A stretch of DNA of 64,000 nucleotides. Source: a virus. The stretch spans positions 208,577 through 272,576 of IMG/VR virus record IMGVR_UViG_3300023174_000042; one strand, written 5' to 3'. Every line of letters starts with the position of its first letter. The stretch's first letter is position 1. Below, piece after piece: positions 24,152 through 30,705 of the stretch. A program made the translations under genes and the position numbers. A model generated the notes under the pieces. It was not told the DNA's origin. It saw only the letters and a list, made by a program, of their open reading frames with translations, and ran no database searches.

Positions 24152-24169
24152 TGTATGATTATATTTTTA

Positions 24170-24177
24170 CAAATATA
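24170..24177 (-). promoter_or_regulatory. Bacteroidota-type -7 box TATATTTG
   Basis: TAnnTTTG match 18 bases upstream of the small membrane protein start at 24151. Confidence 0.45.
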
Positions 24178-24204
24178 AATATTTTTTTTTATTCACAAAA
24201 AAAA

Positions 24205-24330
24205 TCATTCATTTTTTTCATCATTATCGTTTCTGACATTTTTTTTCACGATTTTTTTAAATTTTTTAAACTTAAGTGTGTCTTTTGATATTCCTGATGA
24301 AGAGTGTTCTCTAATTTTTGGTTTTTTCAT
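24205..24330 (-). CDS. Small basic peptide (41 aa)
   Basis: A 41-residue, Lys-rich frame (K-K-P-K-I-R-E-H-S-S-S-G-I-S ... K-F-K-K-F-K-K-I-V-K-K) ending acidic (N-D-N-D-E-K-N-E). The leader is A-rich. It could bind nucleic acid, but only composition supports this. Upstream, 24331-24390 shows no gene. Confidence 0.4.
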   Translation of the reverse strand: MKKPKIREHSSSGISKDTLKFKKFKKIVKKNVRNDNDEKNE

Positions 24331-24394
24331 TTCATTAGATAATTTAACATTAAATATTTAAGATCATCAAATGTTTTATTTTTTAAAAAGACCA

Positions 24395-24485
24395 AAAAAA
24401 AACCCGAAGGGTTCAGGTCAAAAAATTTCCGACGTAGTCGGGAAGTGGTTTCCGGCACCCCACACAAAGGAAGAAAAATAAAAAA
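24395..24485 (-). terminator. Triple-hairpin terminator element, copy 1
   Basis: On the minus strand the order is AACCCTTCGGGTT with a T run, preceded by CCGAC-TAC-GTCGG and a GGGG/CC-rich hairpin containing CCGGAAACC. It lies 20 bases after the stop of the small membrane gene at 24507. A second copy lies at 25459-25546. Confidence 0.7.
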
Positions 24486-24506
24486 CCCCCAATAATAATT
24501 AAAAAT

Positions 24507-24665
24507 TTATGAATTATTTGATTTATCATATATAATCCAAAAAACCCAATATAAAATTTGATAACAACCAATTAAATTAATTATTTGTTTTGGCAAATAT
24601 ATAAAAGAAACAATTGTTAAAACAATTACAAAAAATATATATAAAAACTTTTTTAAAATCACCAT
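24507..24665 (-). CDS. Small membrane protein (52 aa), overlapping start
   Basis: A 52-residue frame starting inside the stop of the tagged gene at 24659 (ATGGTGA overlap), typical of translational coupling. Two hydrophobic helices: F-L-Y-I-F-F-V-I-V-L-T-I-V and I-I-N-L-I-G ... I-L-Y-W-V-F-W-I-I-Y. It ends D-K-S-N-N-S just before the triple-hairpin terminator. Function unknown. Confidence 0.5.
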   Translation of the reverse strand: MVILKKFLYIFFVIVLTIVSFIYLPKQIINLIGCYQILYWVFWIIYDKSNNS

Positions 24666-25069
24666 TTAATTCTTTTATTTTTTTTGACATTAAAATTGTA
24701 TTTGACTAACACAGGATTTCCTATAAGATCGGATTTTTTCTCATAAAAAAATTCAACACAATCAATATTAAGTTTTGTTTTTTCATTAACATAAGATAAA
24801 ATGGTTCTTGAAAACATTTTTTTTCTTGTGATAGCTTTTGATATAAAACTTTCAATTTCATCTAAGATGTCTGTAGAAACATACATATCTTTTTTGCAAC
24901 CTGGCATTCTTCCCGCTTTAGTATAAACTGTAAAAATATCCTCACCATCCTTTGATATTATATGAATTATACTATCCTTTTTTTTATATGAAATGTTTGG
25001 TCCATAAAAATTATCTAATAATTTAAAAACCACTTTTTTATATTGATCTTCTGTAACAATAATTTTCAT
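24659..25069 (-). CDS. Tagged virion protein, unknown function
   Basis: A 136-residue protein from the ATG at 25069, chosen because it gives a perfect ITEDQ tag (M-K-I-I-V-T-E-D-Q-Y-K-K-V-V-F-K-L-L) and lies 1 base after the upstream gene. The body is a small alpha/beta domain (I-I-H-I-I-S-K-D-G-E-D-I-F-T-V-Y) ending in a basic strand with N-V-K-K-N-K-R. No clear (L/I)-x-E follows the tag here. Function unknown. Confidence 0.6.
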   Translation of the reverse strand: MKIIVTEDQYKKVVFKLLDNFYGPNISYKKKDSIIHIISKDGEDIFTVYTKAGRMPGCKKDMYVSTDILDEIESFISKAITRKKMFSRTILSYVNEKTKLNIDCVEFFYEKKSDLIGNPVLVKYNFNVKKNKRIKW

Positions 25070-25070
25070 A

Positions 25071-25394
25071 TTAATCTTTTGACATTTGTTTAACAAAATA
25101 AACATCTCGAATCGGATACCAAAACTTATTTTGAATCCAAATTTTAATAACTTCTTTTGCTTTTTCTTCATCCAAGTCTGAGGTCATATCTATTAATTCA
25201 TCAACATACTTTTTAAAAAAATAAACATCTTCACTTCTTTCACTATAAGTAAAAATTCTAATATCCCCAATATAATATAGTTTATAACCTCTTTCAGATT
25301 TTTCTTTATTTAATTCAATACCTTTAAGTATTAAATCCAAACTCTTCAAGTAGAATAACAGATTTAGTTGCGATTCTGAAATAATAATTTTCAT
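25071..25394 (-). CDS. Tagged virion protein, unknown function
   Basis: A 107-residue protein with the ITEDQ-type start M-K-I-I-I-S-E-S-Q-L-N-L-L. The body is charged and helical (L-D-E-E-K-A-K-E-V-I-K-I-W) with a short beta hairpin (I-R-I-F-T-Y). ATATTTAT lies exactly 4 bases before the ATG. It heads a three-gene unit with 24659 and 24507. Confidence 0.6.
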   Translation of the reverse strand: MKIIISESQLNLLFYLKSLDLILKGIELNKEKSERGYKLYYIGDIRIFTYSERSEDVYFFKKYVDELIDMTSDLDEEKAKEVIKIWIQNKFWYPIRDVYFVKQMSKD

Positions 25395-25398
25395 ATAA

Positions 25399-25406
25399 AT
25401 AAATAT
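25399..25406 (-). promoter_or_regulatory. ATATTTAT start-proximal box
   Basis: Exactly 4 bases upstream of the ATG at 25394, just downstream of a terminator element, so it probably starts a new transcript. Confidence 0.5.
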
Positions 25407-25458
25407 AGTGTTCGACCTCTTTTTTTAATGAACCATTTTAATAAGTTATAATATAAAA

Positions 25459-25546
25459 CAAAAAAACCCCGAAGGGTTTAAGTCAAAAATTTTCGACGAA
25501 GTCGTAGGGGGTTTCCGGCCCCCCACACAAAGGAAGAAAATAAAAA
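25459..25546 (-). terminator. Triple-hairpin terminator element, copy 2
   Basis: On the minus strand: GGGG-CCGGAAA-CCCC hairpin, CGAC-TTC-GTCG hairpin, then AAACCCTTCGGGGTTT and a T run. About 85 bases align with 24395-24485, but several stem bases differ with pairing kept. It lies 30 bases after the stop of the 25576 gene. Confidence 0.75.
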
Positions 25547-25575
25547 AAAGTATTTTATTTTTTTATAAAATAAAA

Positions 25576-25881
25576 TTAATAATCTTCACCCATTTCATCA
25601 CCCATAGGGTTTCTCAAACTTTCTGATCCCCAATTTGGATTTCTATGTTTGGAAGCAACTTCCATATTATTCATTTCTAGTTTGATTGCATGTTGTAAAG
25701 CCTTCAAATCATCCATAATTTCTTCAGGAGTTCTTGCCCCCAACATTCCACCTCTTTCTCTTAAAAAAGAATCTACCGCCTTCATAGCACTTGGTAAATT
25801 ACTCATTTCGCCACTTTCTTTAATTACACGTCTAACAATTCTTGTTAAATCTCTTTCGTTTAATCTTACAGTTCTTTTCAT
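25576..25881 (-). CDS. Tagged virion protein, small
   Basis: A 101-residue protein with the R-L-x-E-x-D-L tag (V-R-L-N-E-R-D-L-T-R-I-V-R-R-V-I-K-E-S), cut expected after V-I-K-E at about residue 22. The body is short and helical (E-E-I-M-D-D-L-K-A-L-Q-H-A-I-K-L) with a polar C-terminus (N-P-N-W-G-S-E-S). TATTTATAAATA precedes the start. Function unknown. Confidence 0.6.
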   Translation of the reverse strand: MKRTVRLNERDLTRIVRRVIKESGEMSNLPSAMKAVDSFLRERGGMLGARTPEEIMDDLKALQHAIKLEMNNMEVASKHRNPNWGSESLRNPMGDEMGEDY

Positions 25882-25927
25882 AACTTTATTTTTTTTTATT
25901 ATTTATTTATTTATAAATATATCATAA

Positions 25928-25958
25928 AATAAAAAACCCCCACTTTAAGGGAGAGGAT
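25928..25958 (-). terminator. Probable terminator
   Basis: On the minus strand, CTCCCTTAAAGTGGGGG followed by TTTTTT, about 100 bases after the stop at 26060. The stem includes one T-G pair. Confidence 0.55.
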
Positions 25959-26059
25959 TTAATTTTCAATTATCCGATATACGGTGTTTTTTTTAAAAAT
26001 TAGTAGAAATTTAAAATTGGTCTTTATATTTATCGATATCTGAAATAATTTGTTTTTTA

Positions 26060-26488
26060 CTAAAAATCTTGATCATCATCATTATACATATGATCTCCCC
26101 ACTGATAAGGTTTTTCACTTTCAACCCACATACGATTTTTACCGTGGGACCCCTTTCTAATTCCTATCTTTATACTTTTAATTCCATTTTTTGAAATACC
26201 TTTAACGATTTCAAAAAAAGTTTTTTTAACATCAGAAAAATCCATAGAAACCTTGTCTCTTTGATACATAATGTCAGCATCAGATTTATTCATATATGCG
26301 CCATATAAATCTTTAATAACATTTTTTAATTGTTGATCATTTGAATTTTCTACTTCATCCATGACATCTTCAATATCATCTTTTGAAGGTTCTCCCAAGA
26401 AGGTTCTTCTTAAAAAATTTGTTTCAGAAATAACACGTTTAACAATACGAGTTAAATCTCTTTCTGTTAGTCTTACAATTCTTTTCAT
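26060..26488 (-). CDS. Tagged virion protein, small
   Basis: A 142-residue protein from the ATG at 26488, where the R-L-T-E-R-D-L-T-R-I-V-K-R-V-I-S-E-T tag starts; the cut is expected after V-I-S-E. The rest is a charged helical segment (K-D-D-I-E-D-V-M-D-E-V) and a C-terminal stretch with K-G-S-H-G-K-N-R-M-W-V-E-S. TATTTATAAATA lies upstream of the start. Function unknown. Confidence 0.6.
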   Translation of the reverse strand: MKRIVRLTERDLTRIVKRVISETNFLRRTFLGEPSKDDIEDVMDEVENSNDQQLKNVIKDLYGAYMNKSDADIMYQRDKVSMDFSDVKKTFFEIVKGISKNGIKSIKIGIRKGSHGKNRMWVESEKPYQWGDHMYNDDDQDF

Positions 26489-26517
26489 AATATTTTTATT
26501 TATAAATATATTATAAA

Positions 26518-26554
26518 ACAAAAAACCCCACTTTAAGGGAGGGGGGGTTTTTTT
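26518..26554 (-). terminator. Rho-independent terminator
   Basis: On the minus strand, AAAACCCC...GGGGTTTTTT flanks a TCCCTTAAAGT loop directly after the stop of the gene at 26556. Confidence 0.7.
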
Positions 26555-26555
26555 A

Positions 26556-26954
26556 TTATCCTTTATTAGCTGTTTTTTTAAATTTATAAGTTTTGTAATC
26601 TCCTAAATCTTTTAAAATTTTGTTGTGGTCTACAAGGTAATCAGGTGGTGATAAAGGGTATGTTTTATTTATTATGGTTTTTCCATTAACAGATACAATC
26701 AACTGTATCTTTTTAGAACTTGAGCTATAGTAGATATAAGCACCATTACTATCATCACCTTTACTTAAACCATTAAATACACCATCAGGACCAAGGACAC
26801 TACTAGCATTATTTAGTTTTTCAAACCCGTATGGGGTAAGTGCTTGAGCAAGATGATACATAGGACTATGTGTTCCACCTTCCATTTCTTCATTAATAAC
26901 TCGTCTTACAATTCGAGCCAAGTCTGATTCTGTTAATCTTACAATTCTTTTCAT
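26556..26954 (-). CDS. Tagged virion protein, small (duplicated 5' end)
   Basis: A 132-residue protein with the R-L-T-E-S-D-L-A-R-I-V-R-R-V-I-N-E-E tag. The body (residues 25-132) is beta-rich with a repeat-like start (G-G-T-H-S-P-M-Y-H-L-A-Q-A-L) and a Ser/Tyr-rich strand (Y-I-Y-Y-S-S-S-S-K-K). Its tag and upstream region are almost identical at DNA level to those of the 27130 gene, while the bodies differ completely. Function unknown. Confidence 0.65.
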   Translation of the reverse strand: MKRIVRLTESDLARIVRRVINEEMEGGTHSPMYHLAQALTPYGFEKLNNASSVLGPDGVFNGLSKGDDSNGAYIYYSSSSKKIQLIVSVNGKTIINKTYPLSPPDYLVDHNKILKDLGDYKTYKFKKTANKG

Positions 26955-27020
26955 AATATTTTTATTTATAAATATATCAATCAAAAAAAAAAAACGATTT
27001 TTTTATAAAAATTTTTTTTC
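26883..27020. repeat. Promoter-plus-tag cassette, copy 1
   Basis: About 138 bases covering the tag codons, start codon, TATTTATAAATA box and a poly-A/T tract. They match 27400-27538 almost base for base, with a few changes. The gene bodies that follow share no similarity. Confidence 0.85.
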
Positions 27021-27078
27021 AGTATTTGACCATATTTGAAATGGGGGGGTTAATTTATTTATAAATATATCATAAAAT

Positions 27079-27110
27079 AAAAAACCCCACTGATGAGGTG
27101 GGGGATTTAA
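27079..27110 (-). terminator. Rho-independent terminator
   Basis: On the minus strand, CCCCAC-CTCATCA-GTGGGG followed by TTTTTT, 20 bases after the stop of the 27130 gene. Confidence 0.85.
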
Positions 27111-27129
27111 TATGTTGTATGTTTAATTA

Positions 27130-27471
27130 TTATATTTTTGATGTTATTGTCGAATAAACTTTATCAACCACTCTATGATCTCCACTCACTGTACCATTTA
27201 CTCCAGGTTTACCGTATCTGAACACTCCTCTTAGATTCGATGGATTTTTAATATCAAAATGATAATATTGTACATAACTAGCATTTGGGTCTTTACCTTT
27301 TTGTAGCATTTCGTTTCCATCGGGATCTGTAGAATATTTAAACCCTTTAGGTTCATAATGGTTTCTTAATTTTTTCCAAACGCAATCAGCGTCGCATCCC
27401 ATTTCTTCATTAATAACTCGTCTTACAATTCGAGCCAAGTCTGATTCTGTTAATCTTATAATTCTTTTCAT
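27130..27471 (-). CDS. Tagged virion protein, small (duplicated 5' end)
   Basis: A 113-residue protein with the R-L-T-E-S-D-L-A-R-I-V-R-R-V-I-N-E-E tag, cut expected after V-I-N-E. The body begins with a C-D-A-D-C pair (residues 27-31) that could bind a metal or form a disulfide, and is rich in Tyr, Lys and Gly. No family recognised. The start is set by the tag and by TATTTATAAATA upstream. Confidence 0.6.
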   Translation of the reverse strand: MKRIIRLTESDLARIVRRVINEEMGCDADCVWKKLRNHYEPKGFKYSTDPDGNEMLQKGKDPNASYVQYYHFDIKNPSNLRGVFRYGKPGVNGTVSGDHRVVDKVYSTITSKI

Positions 27472-27538
27472 AATATTTTTATTTATAAATATATCAGTCA
27501 AAAAAAAAAAACGATTTTTTTTATAAAAATTTTTTTTG
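27400..27538. repeat. Promoter-plus-tag cassette, copy 2
   Basis: Second copy of the 138-base segment at 26883-27020. A more diverged third version covers 29695-29850 upstream of the tagged gene at 29334. Confidence 0.85.
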
Positions 27539-27575
27539 TATTTGGTGTTTATTTGAAAAGGTGGGGTTAATTTAT

Positions 27576-28034
27576 TTATAAATATCTTTCTCTTAGAGTT
27601 TCTCTAACAATTCTTTTAATTAAAGATTCATCAATCACACTTTCACCTTTTCTTTTTTCATCATAACCATAGACAGTTGTATAAACACTGAATGGTAGAT
27701 CCTCCAAATACTCAAGATAAAAATCATCTCTAAGTTCTTGAATATACCAAATGTCGTTATCATAACCACTATCGGCCCAAACAGGATAATAGTCCTCACC
27801 ATTTTTTGTTATAGAATCAATAATAGTATCTATATCACCAACGGCATCTATTCCTTCACCAATAACACTTCTAACGACAATATGAAATTTAAATTCATAG
27901 ATGATATCACCAAGAACATAGTTATATCCATCATAAACATCTTCAGTATCTGTGAGCGTCATTTCAAACTCCTTGTTTTCAAAGAGTTTCTTTAATAAAT
28001 TTTTTAGTTTTTTATTTCCAATATTTATTTTCAT
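27576..28034 (-). CDS. Virion-type protein with tag-like C-terminus
   Basis: A 152-residue acidic protein. The N-terminus (K-I-N-I-G-N-K-K-L-K-N-L-L-K-K-L-F-E-N) is a weak tag. The last 16 residues (S-L-I-K-R-I-V-R-E-T-L-R-E-R-Y-L) look like the N-terminal tags of its neighbours, but placed at the C-terminus. The stop codon lies inside an ATATTTAT box that points to the next gene. It overlaps the 28031 gene by 4 bases. Confidence 0.6.
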   Translation of the reverse strand: MKINIGNKKLKNLLKKLFENKEFEMTLTDTEDVYDGYNYVLGDIIYEFKFHIVVRSVIGEGIDAVGDIDTIIDSITKNGEDYYPVWADSGYDNDIWYIQELRDDFYLEYLEDLPFSVYTTVYGYDEKRKGESVIDESLIKRIVRETLRERYL

Positions 28035-28363
28035 GGATCAACAAAATTAAACACCCAAACTGCGGTCCATTTACCATCTTTCTTTGGGAATAATGACTCA
28101 AACATCTCATCAATATCATTTGTTATGGGTGAGTTATCTGATTCTCCATCATGAAATGATTGTTCATGATCATTTGTTTTAATATTAAACCTATACAACG
28201 GAACCTTATATGATTTCGGATGTCTAAACATAAATGGTTCAACTTTAACACCATCGATTCCTTCATACCAAGGATATTCAGATAGAATATAATCAATATA
28301 TTTTTCAAATACTTTGATCTTTCTAAGAGACTCCGCTTGATCTTCAGTTATAATGATTTTCAT
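28031..28363 (-). CDS. Tagged virion protein, unknown function
   Basis: A 110-residue protein with the ITEDQ tag (M-K-I-I-I-T-E-D-Q-A-E-S-L-R-K-I-K-V-F-E). The body is a small alpha/beta domain with aromatic strands (P-L-Y-R-F-N-I-K-T) and a C-terminal W-T-A-V-W-V-F-N-F. It overlaps both neighbours by 4 bases, so three genes (28755 to 27576) are translationally coupled. Confidence 0.6.
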   Translation of the reverse strand: MKIIITEDQAESLRKIKVFEKYIDYILSEYPWYEGIDGVKVEPFMFRHPKSYKVPLYRFNIKTNDHEQSFHDGESDNSPITNDIDEMFESLFPKKDGKWTAVWVFNFVDP

Positions 28364-28755
28364 AAAAATAAATGAAATCCTCCGTTTAGTATTTGTTCAA
28401 CATTTTGATCATATCTTTTATTGAACCAATCAACTACCATTTGTTTATTAGGGATATAATCCATAATTGTGTTATATATATCTTCTCTAATATACAAACT
28501 TTTTGGATTTTCAATCGGCATAATTCTACTTTGTGGGTCATCTGAATCCCAATAGGAACTTTTAAATGGTTCTACAACTCTAAAGAGCATTTTTTTTAGA
28601 TGAGGATTATAATACCCAACACTAGTTTTATGAAAACTCCAAGGGTCTTTAATAACGTGAGATTCCAAATTATCTAAGTCCAAGTCAGAAAACATGGAGT
28701 CAAAGAATTTCTCAATAAGTGTTTCGTTAATAATTCTTTTAATTATATGATCCAT
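28360..28755 (-). CDS. Tagged virion protein, unknown function
   Basis: A 131-residue protein with a short tag (D-H-I-I-K-R-I-I-N-E-T), cut expected after I-I-N-E at residue 10. The second half (S-L-Y-I-R-E-D-I-Y-N-T-I-M-D-Y-I-P then V-V-D-W-F-N-K-R-Y) resembles a segment of the 37679 protein (S-I-Y-I-P-N-D-I-F-K-E-L-M-S-D-I-P then L-F-E-E-W-F), which suggests paralogs. CTATTTAT lies exactly 4 bases before the ATG. Confidence 0.65.
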   Translation of the reverse strand: MDHIIKRIINETLIEKFFDSMFSDLDLDNLESHVIKDPWSFHKTSVGYYNPHLKKMLFRVVEPFKSSYWDSDDPQSRIMPIENPKSLYIREDIYNTIMDYIPNKQMVVDWFNKRYDQNVEQILNGGFHLFL

Positions 28756-28840
28756 AATGATAAATAGTTAGGATTTTCTAAAATTTTTTCTGGAAATTTT
28801 TTTTCAGTATTTGACCATAATTGAAATGGGGGGTCATGTT

Positions 28841-29260
28841 TTAGAAATCCTCTTCTTTAAAATACATATCAATAATATCTGAGAATCTTAAACCCATTAT
28901 TGCGATTCCAAGTTGTTCGGGTATTTCATTTTCAATATATATATTTCCATTCTCATCAATAAACTTCTCATGATCCCCCACATCTAAATAAAGATATTTT
29001 TTCCCGTCAAGTTCAAAAAGATACATAGGTCCATATTTGTTTAAATAACGATTAATCAATCCAGGTGAAATATATCCAGCAAATTCCATTGGAATATCAT
29101 AAGTTGAGGTTATTTGTTGAATGCCATTTGTAAAATCAATACCCAACTTGTTTTTTAAAAACTTTTTGTTTTTTTCTAACATAGAGTCATTTTCACTAAT
29201 CACTCGTTTAACGAGGTTAGTTAATTGTCCGTATTGATCTTCAGTTATAATGATTTTCAT
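28841..29260 (-). CDS. Tagged virion protein, SMI1-like size, paralog of polyprotein module
   Basis: A 139-residue protein from the ATG at 29260, where an ITEDQ tag begins (I-T-E-D-Q-Y-G-Q-L-T-N-L-V-K-R-V-I-S-E). Directly after V-I-S-E comes E-K-N-K-K-F-L-K-N-K-L-G-I-D-F, then I-N-R-Y-L-N-K-Y-G-P-M-Y-L. This is clearly homologous to residues 296-415 of the 1018-residue protein at 34623. ATATTTAT lies 5 bases upstream. Function unknown. Confidence 0.7.
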   Translation of the reverse strand: MKIIITEDQYGQLTNLVKRVISENDSMLEKNKKFLKNKLGIDFTNGIQQITSTYDIPMEFAGYISPGLINRYLNKYGPMYLFELDGKKYLYLDVGDHEKFIDENGNIYIENEIPEQLGIAIMGLRFSDIIDMYFKEEDF

Positions 29261-29286
29261 ATTAGATAAATATAATGGAAAATAAA

Positions 29287-29314
29287 AAACCCCACTCTTA
29301 TGAAGATGGGGGTT
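29287..29314 (-). terminator. Rho-independent terminator
   Basis: On the minus strand, CCCC-A-TCTTCATAAGA-GTGGGG with TTTTTT, just after the stop of the 29334 gene and overlapping the region upstream of the 28841 gene. Confidence 0.8.
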
Positions 29315-29333
29315 TAGTAATAACAATATGTTT

Positions 29334-29765
29334 TTAATTTAGTCCTTTAATTATTTTTTTTACTGTTGAGATAACATTTTGTGGGTTTGAGTAGTCTAAT
29401 GTAAGGTCGTCTGTATAATATTTACCGTCAAAACTAGGAGATTTACCGGTTAATGTTTCGTATGCATCGGCTGTGTCCTCGTCTTGAGTTCCAAACTTTA
29501 ATCTTTGGTCATCTGAGGATACGCTAATACCCCATGGTTTTTTTTTCCCTGCATCACTATGGTTTCCCCAATTTAATGATGTGATTTTTTTTCCTTCATA
29601 CGTAAAAGGAATTATTTTTGGGCTATTTCCTGATACATCGGTAAATGATTTTAAACCCGAATAAATAATTGGCCAATTATCAGTAGCACCTTTCATTTCT
29701 TCTTTAATAACTCTTTTAACAATTCTTGCTAAATCCGATTCTGTTAATCTTATAATTCTTTTCAT
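29334..29765 (-). CDS. Tagged virion protein, unknown function
   Basis: A 143-residue protein with the R-L-T-E-S-D-L-A-R-I-V-K-R-V-I-K-E-E tag, cut expected after V-I-K-E. The body is polar and beta-rich (S-L-N-W-G-N-H-S-D-A-G-K-K-K-P-W-G) and ends in a basic helix. The TATTTATAAATA box and poly-A tract upstream are a diverged copy of the promoter-plus-tag cassette. It is the first gene after the gene-poor zone. Confidence 0.6.
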   Translation of the reverse strand: MKRIIRLTESDLARIVKRVIKEEMKGATDNWPIIYSGLKSFTDVSGNSPKIIPFTYEGKKITSLNWGNHSDAGKKKPWGISVSSDDQRLKFGTQDEDTADAYETLTGKSPSFDGKYYTDDLTLDYSNPQNVISTVKKIIKGLN

Positions 29766-30396
29766 AACTTTATTTTTTTTTATTATTTATTTATAAATAT
29801 ATCAATCAAAAAAAAAAAAAAAGATTTTTTTATAAAAATTTTTCCATAAATTTTTTTGTGAATACTTTATAGAGGGGATTGAACCCCCCTTTGCCCCTGA
29901 CAGAAAGTCACTTATGGGGGGGATACGGTAGGGGGGAGGGGGGTATATAATAAGGTAGGGGCCTATGCCAAACAAGAAGGGAGGGGATATGTAGGAAGGG
30001 GTTTTTATTAAAAGTTATAAACAATAAAGCATAAAAAAATTCCCCATCTATTAGAAAGAGATTAGATTTAAAGATCCCCTCGTTTGAGAATCATATGTAA
30101 TGTTGTTTTAAAAACCTCATCTTATTTTTTACGTATCACTTGGATGACTAAATAACTAATTCCCAACTCCACTGGCGTGTCGGTCTTCGACACCGTGGGG
30201 AAAATAAGATTTCTATTAATAAATATATTATTGTTTTAAAAAAGATCAATGGTTTATTTGTTTATGTCAATTTTTTTATCTACCTTTATAATGACACTAA
30301 AAATAAAGGTTAAGTCGGGCTTGAGAGAACAACAAGATGGAGCTTCCATCAGAGGCAGCCTCTCTTATAATGTTTATTGTTAATCCCCAATGTTTT
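29766..30396. other. Gene-poor structured zone, part 1
   Basis: No credible gene in 630 bases. It holds G tracts on the plus strand (29915-30001), a 92-base inverted-repeat element (30119-30210) and two tandem hairpins GATGGAGCTTCCATC and AGAGGCAGCCTCT at 30336-30363. The base composition is less AT-rich than its surroundings. Confidence 0.6.
30119..30210. ncRNA. Candidate structured RNA
   Basis: The outer stem ATCTTATTTT/AAAATAAGAT is perfect (10 pairs). Inside, CCAC/GTGG encloses a GTGTCG-GTCTT-CGACAC hairpin. The nested perfect stems suggest a folded RNA, but the strand is unknown and I match no named riboswitch or ribozyme. Confidence 0.45.
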
Positions 30397-30705
30397 TTAC
30401 TGATTGTAGTTTTGAACTTGAGATAGTGAGTGATCACGTATTAGTTTATTAACTTCTTGAAGATTCTCACTTGACAGTGGGGAATTTAAGTGAATGAATT
30501 CTATAACATCCCCCATGTCTGTATTAGTAAGTAACAATGCTTTTTGTTTAAATCTTTTAACAGTCCCAAACAATTTTGGAGAATTATTTACATCAATTAG
30601 TTTATATTCACAATAACCTGTCAGTGTGTCATGTTTATAATTGACAAATATGGAACCATTATTTTCACTAACCTCTGTATCGAACTTTTCTATCAGGTGT
30701 ATCAT
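30397..30705 (-). CDS. Hypothetical protein inside the gene-poor zone
   Basis: A 102-residue soluble protein (I-H-L-I-E-K-F-D-T-E-V ... S-Q-V-Q-N-Y-N-Q) without tag, signal or membrane helix. It is isolated: about 630 bases without genes lie downstream and 750 upstream. Strong hairpins at 30336-30363 lie 35-60 bases after its stop and could end its transcript. Function unknown. Confidence 0.5.
   Translation of the reverse strand: MIHLIEKFDTEVSENNGSIFVNYKHDTLTGYCEYKLIDVNNSPKLFGTVKRFKQKALLLTNTDMGDVIEFIHLNSPLSSENLQEVNKLIRDHSLSQVQNYNQ

Noticed and set aside
29870-29925. tRNA 3' half on the minus strand (GGGGTTCAATCCCC with an upstream TGAC/GTCA hairpin)
   Set aside because: A T-arm-like hairpin is present, but no matching 5' acceptor or D arm is found. 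It is at best a remnant.
30161-30200. tmRNA 5' end, because of GGTCTTCGACACCGTGG
   Set aside because: It resembles the tmRNA start only superficially; no tRNA-like acceptor partner, tag frame or 3' domain is nearby.
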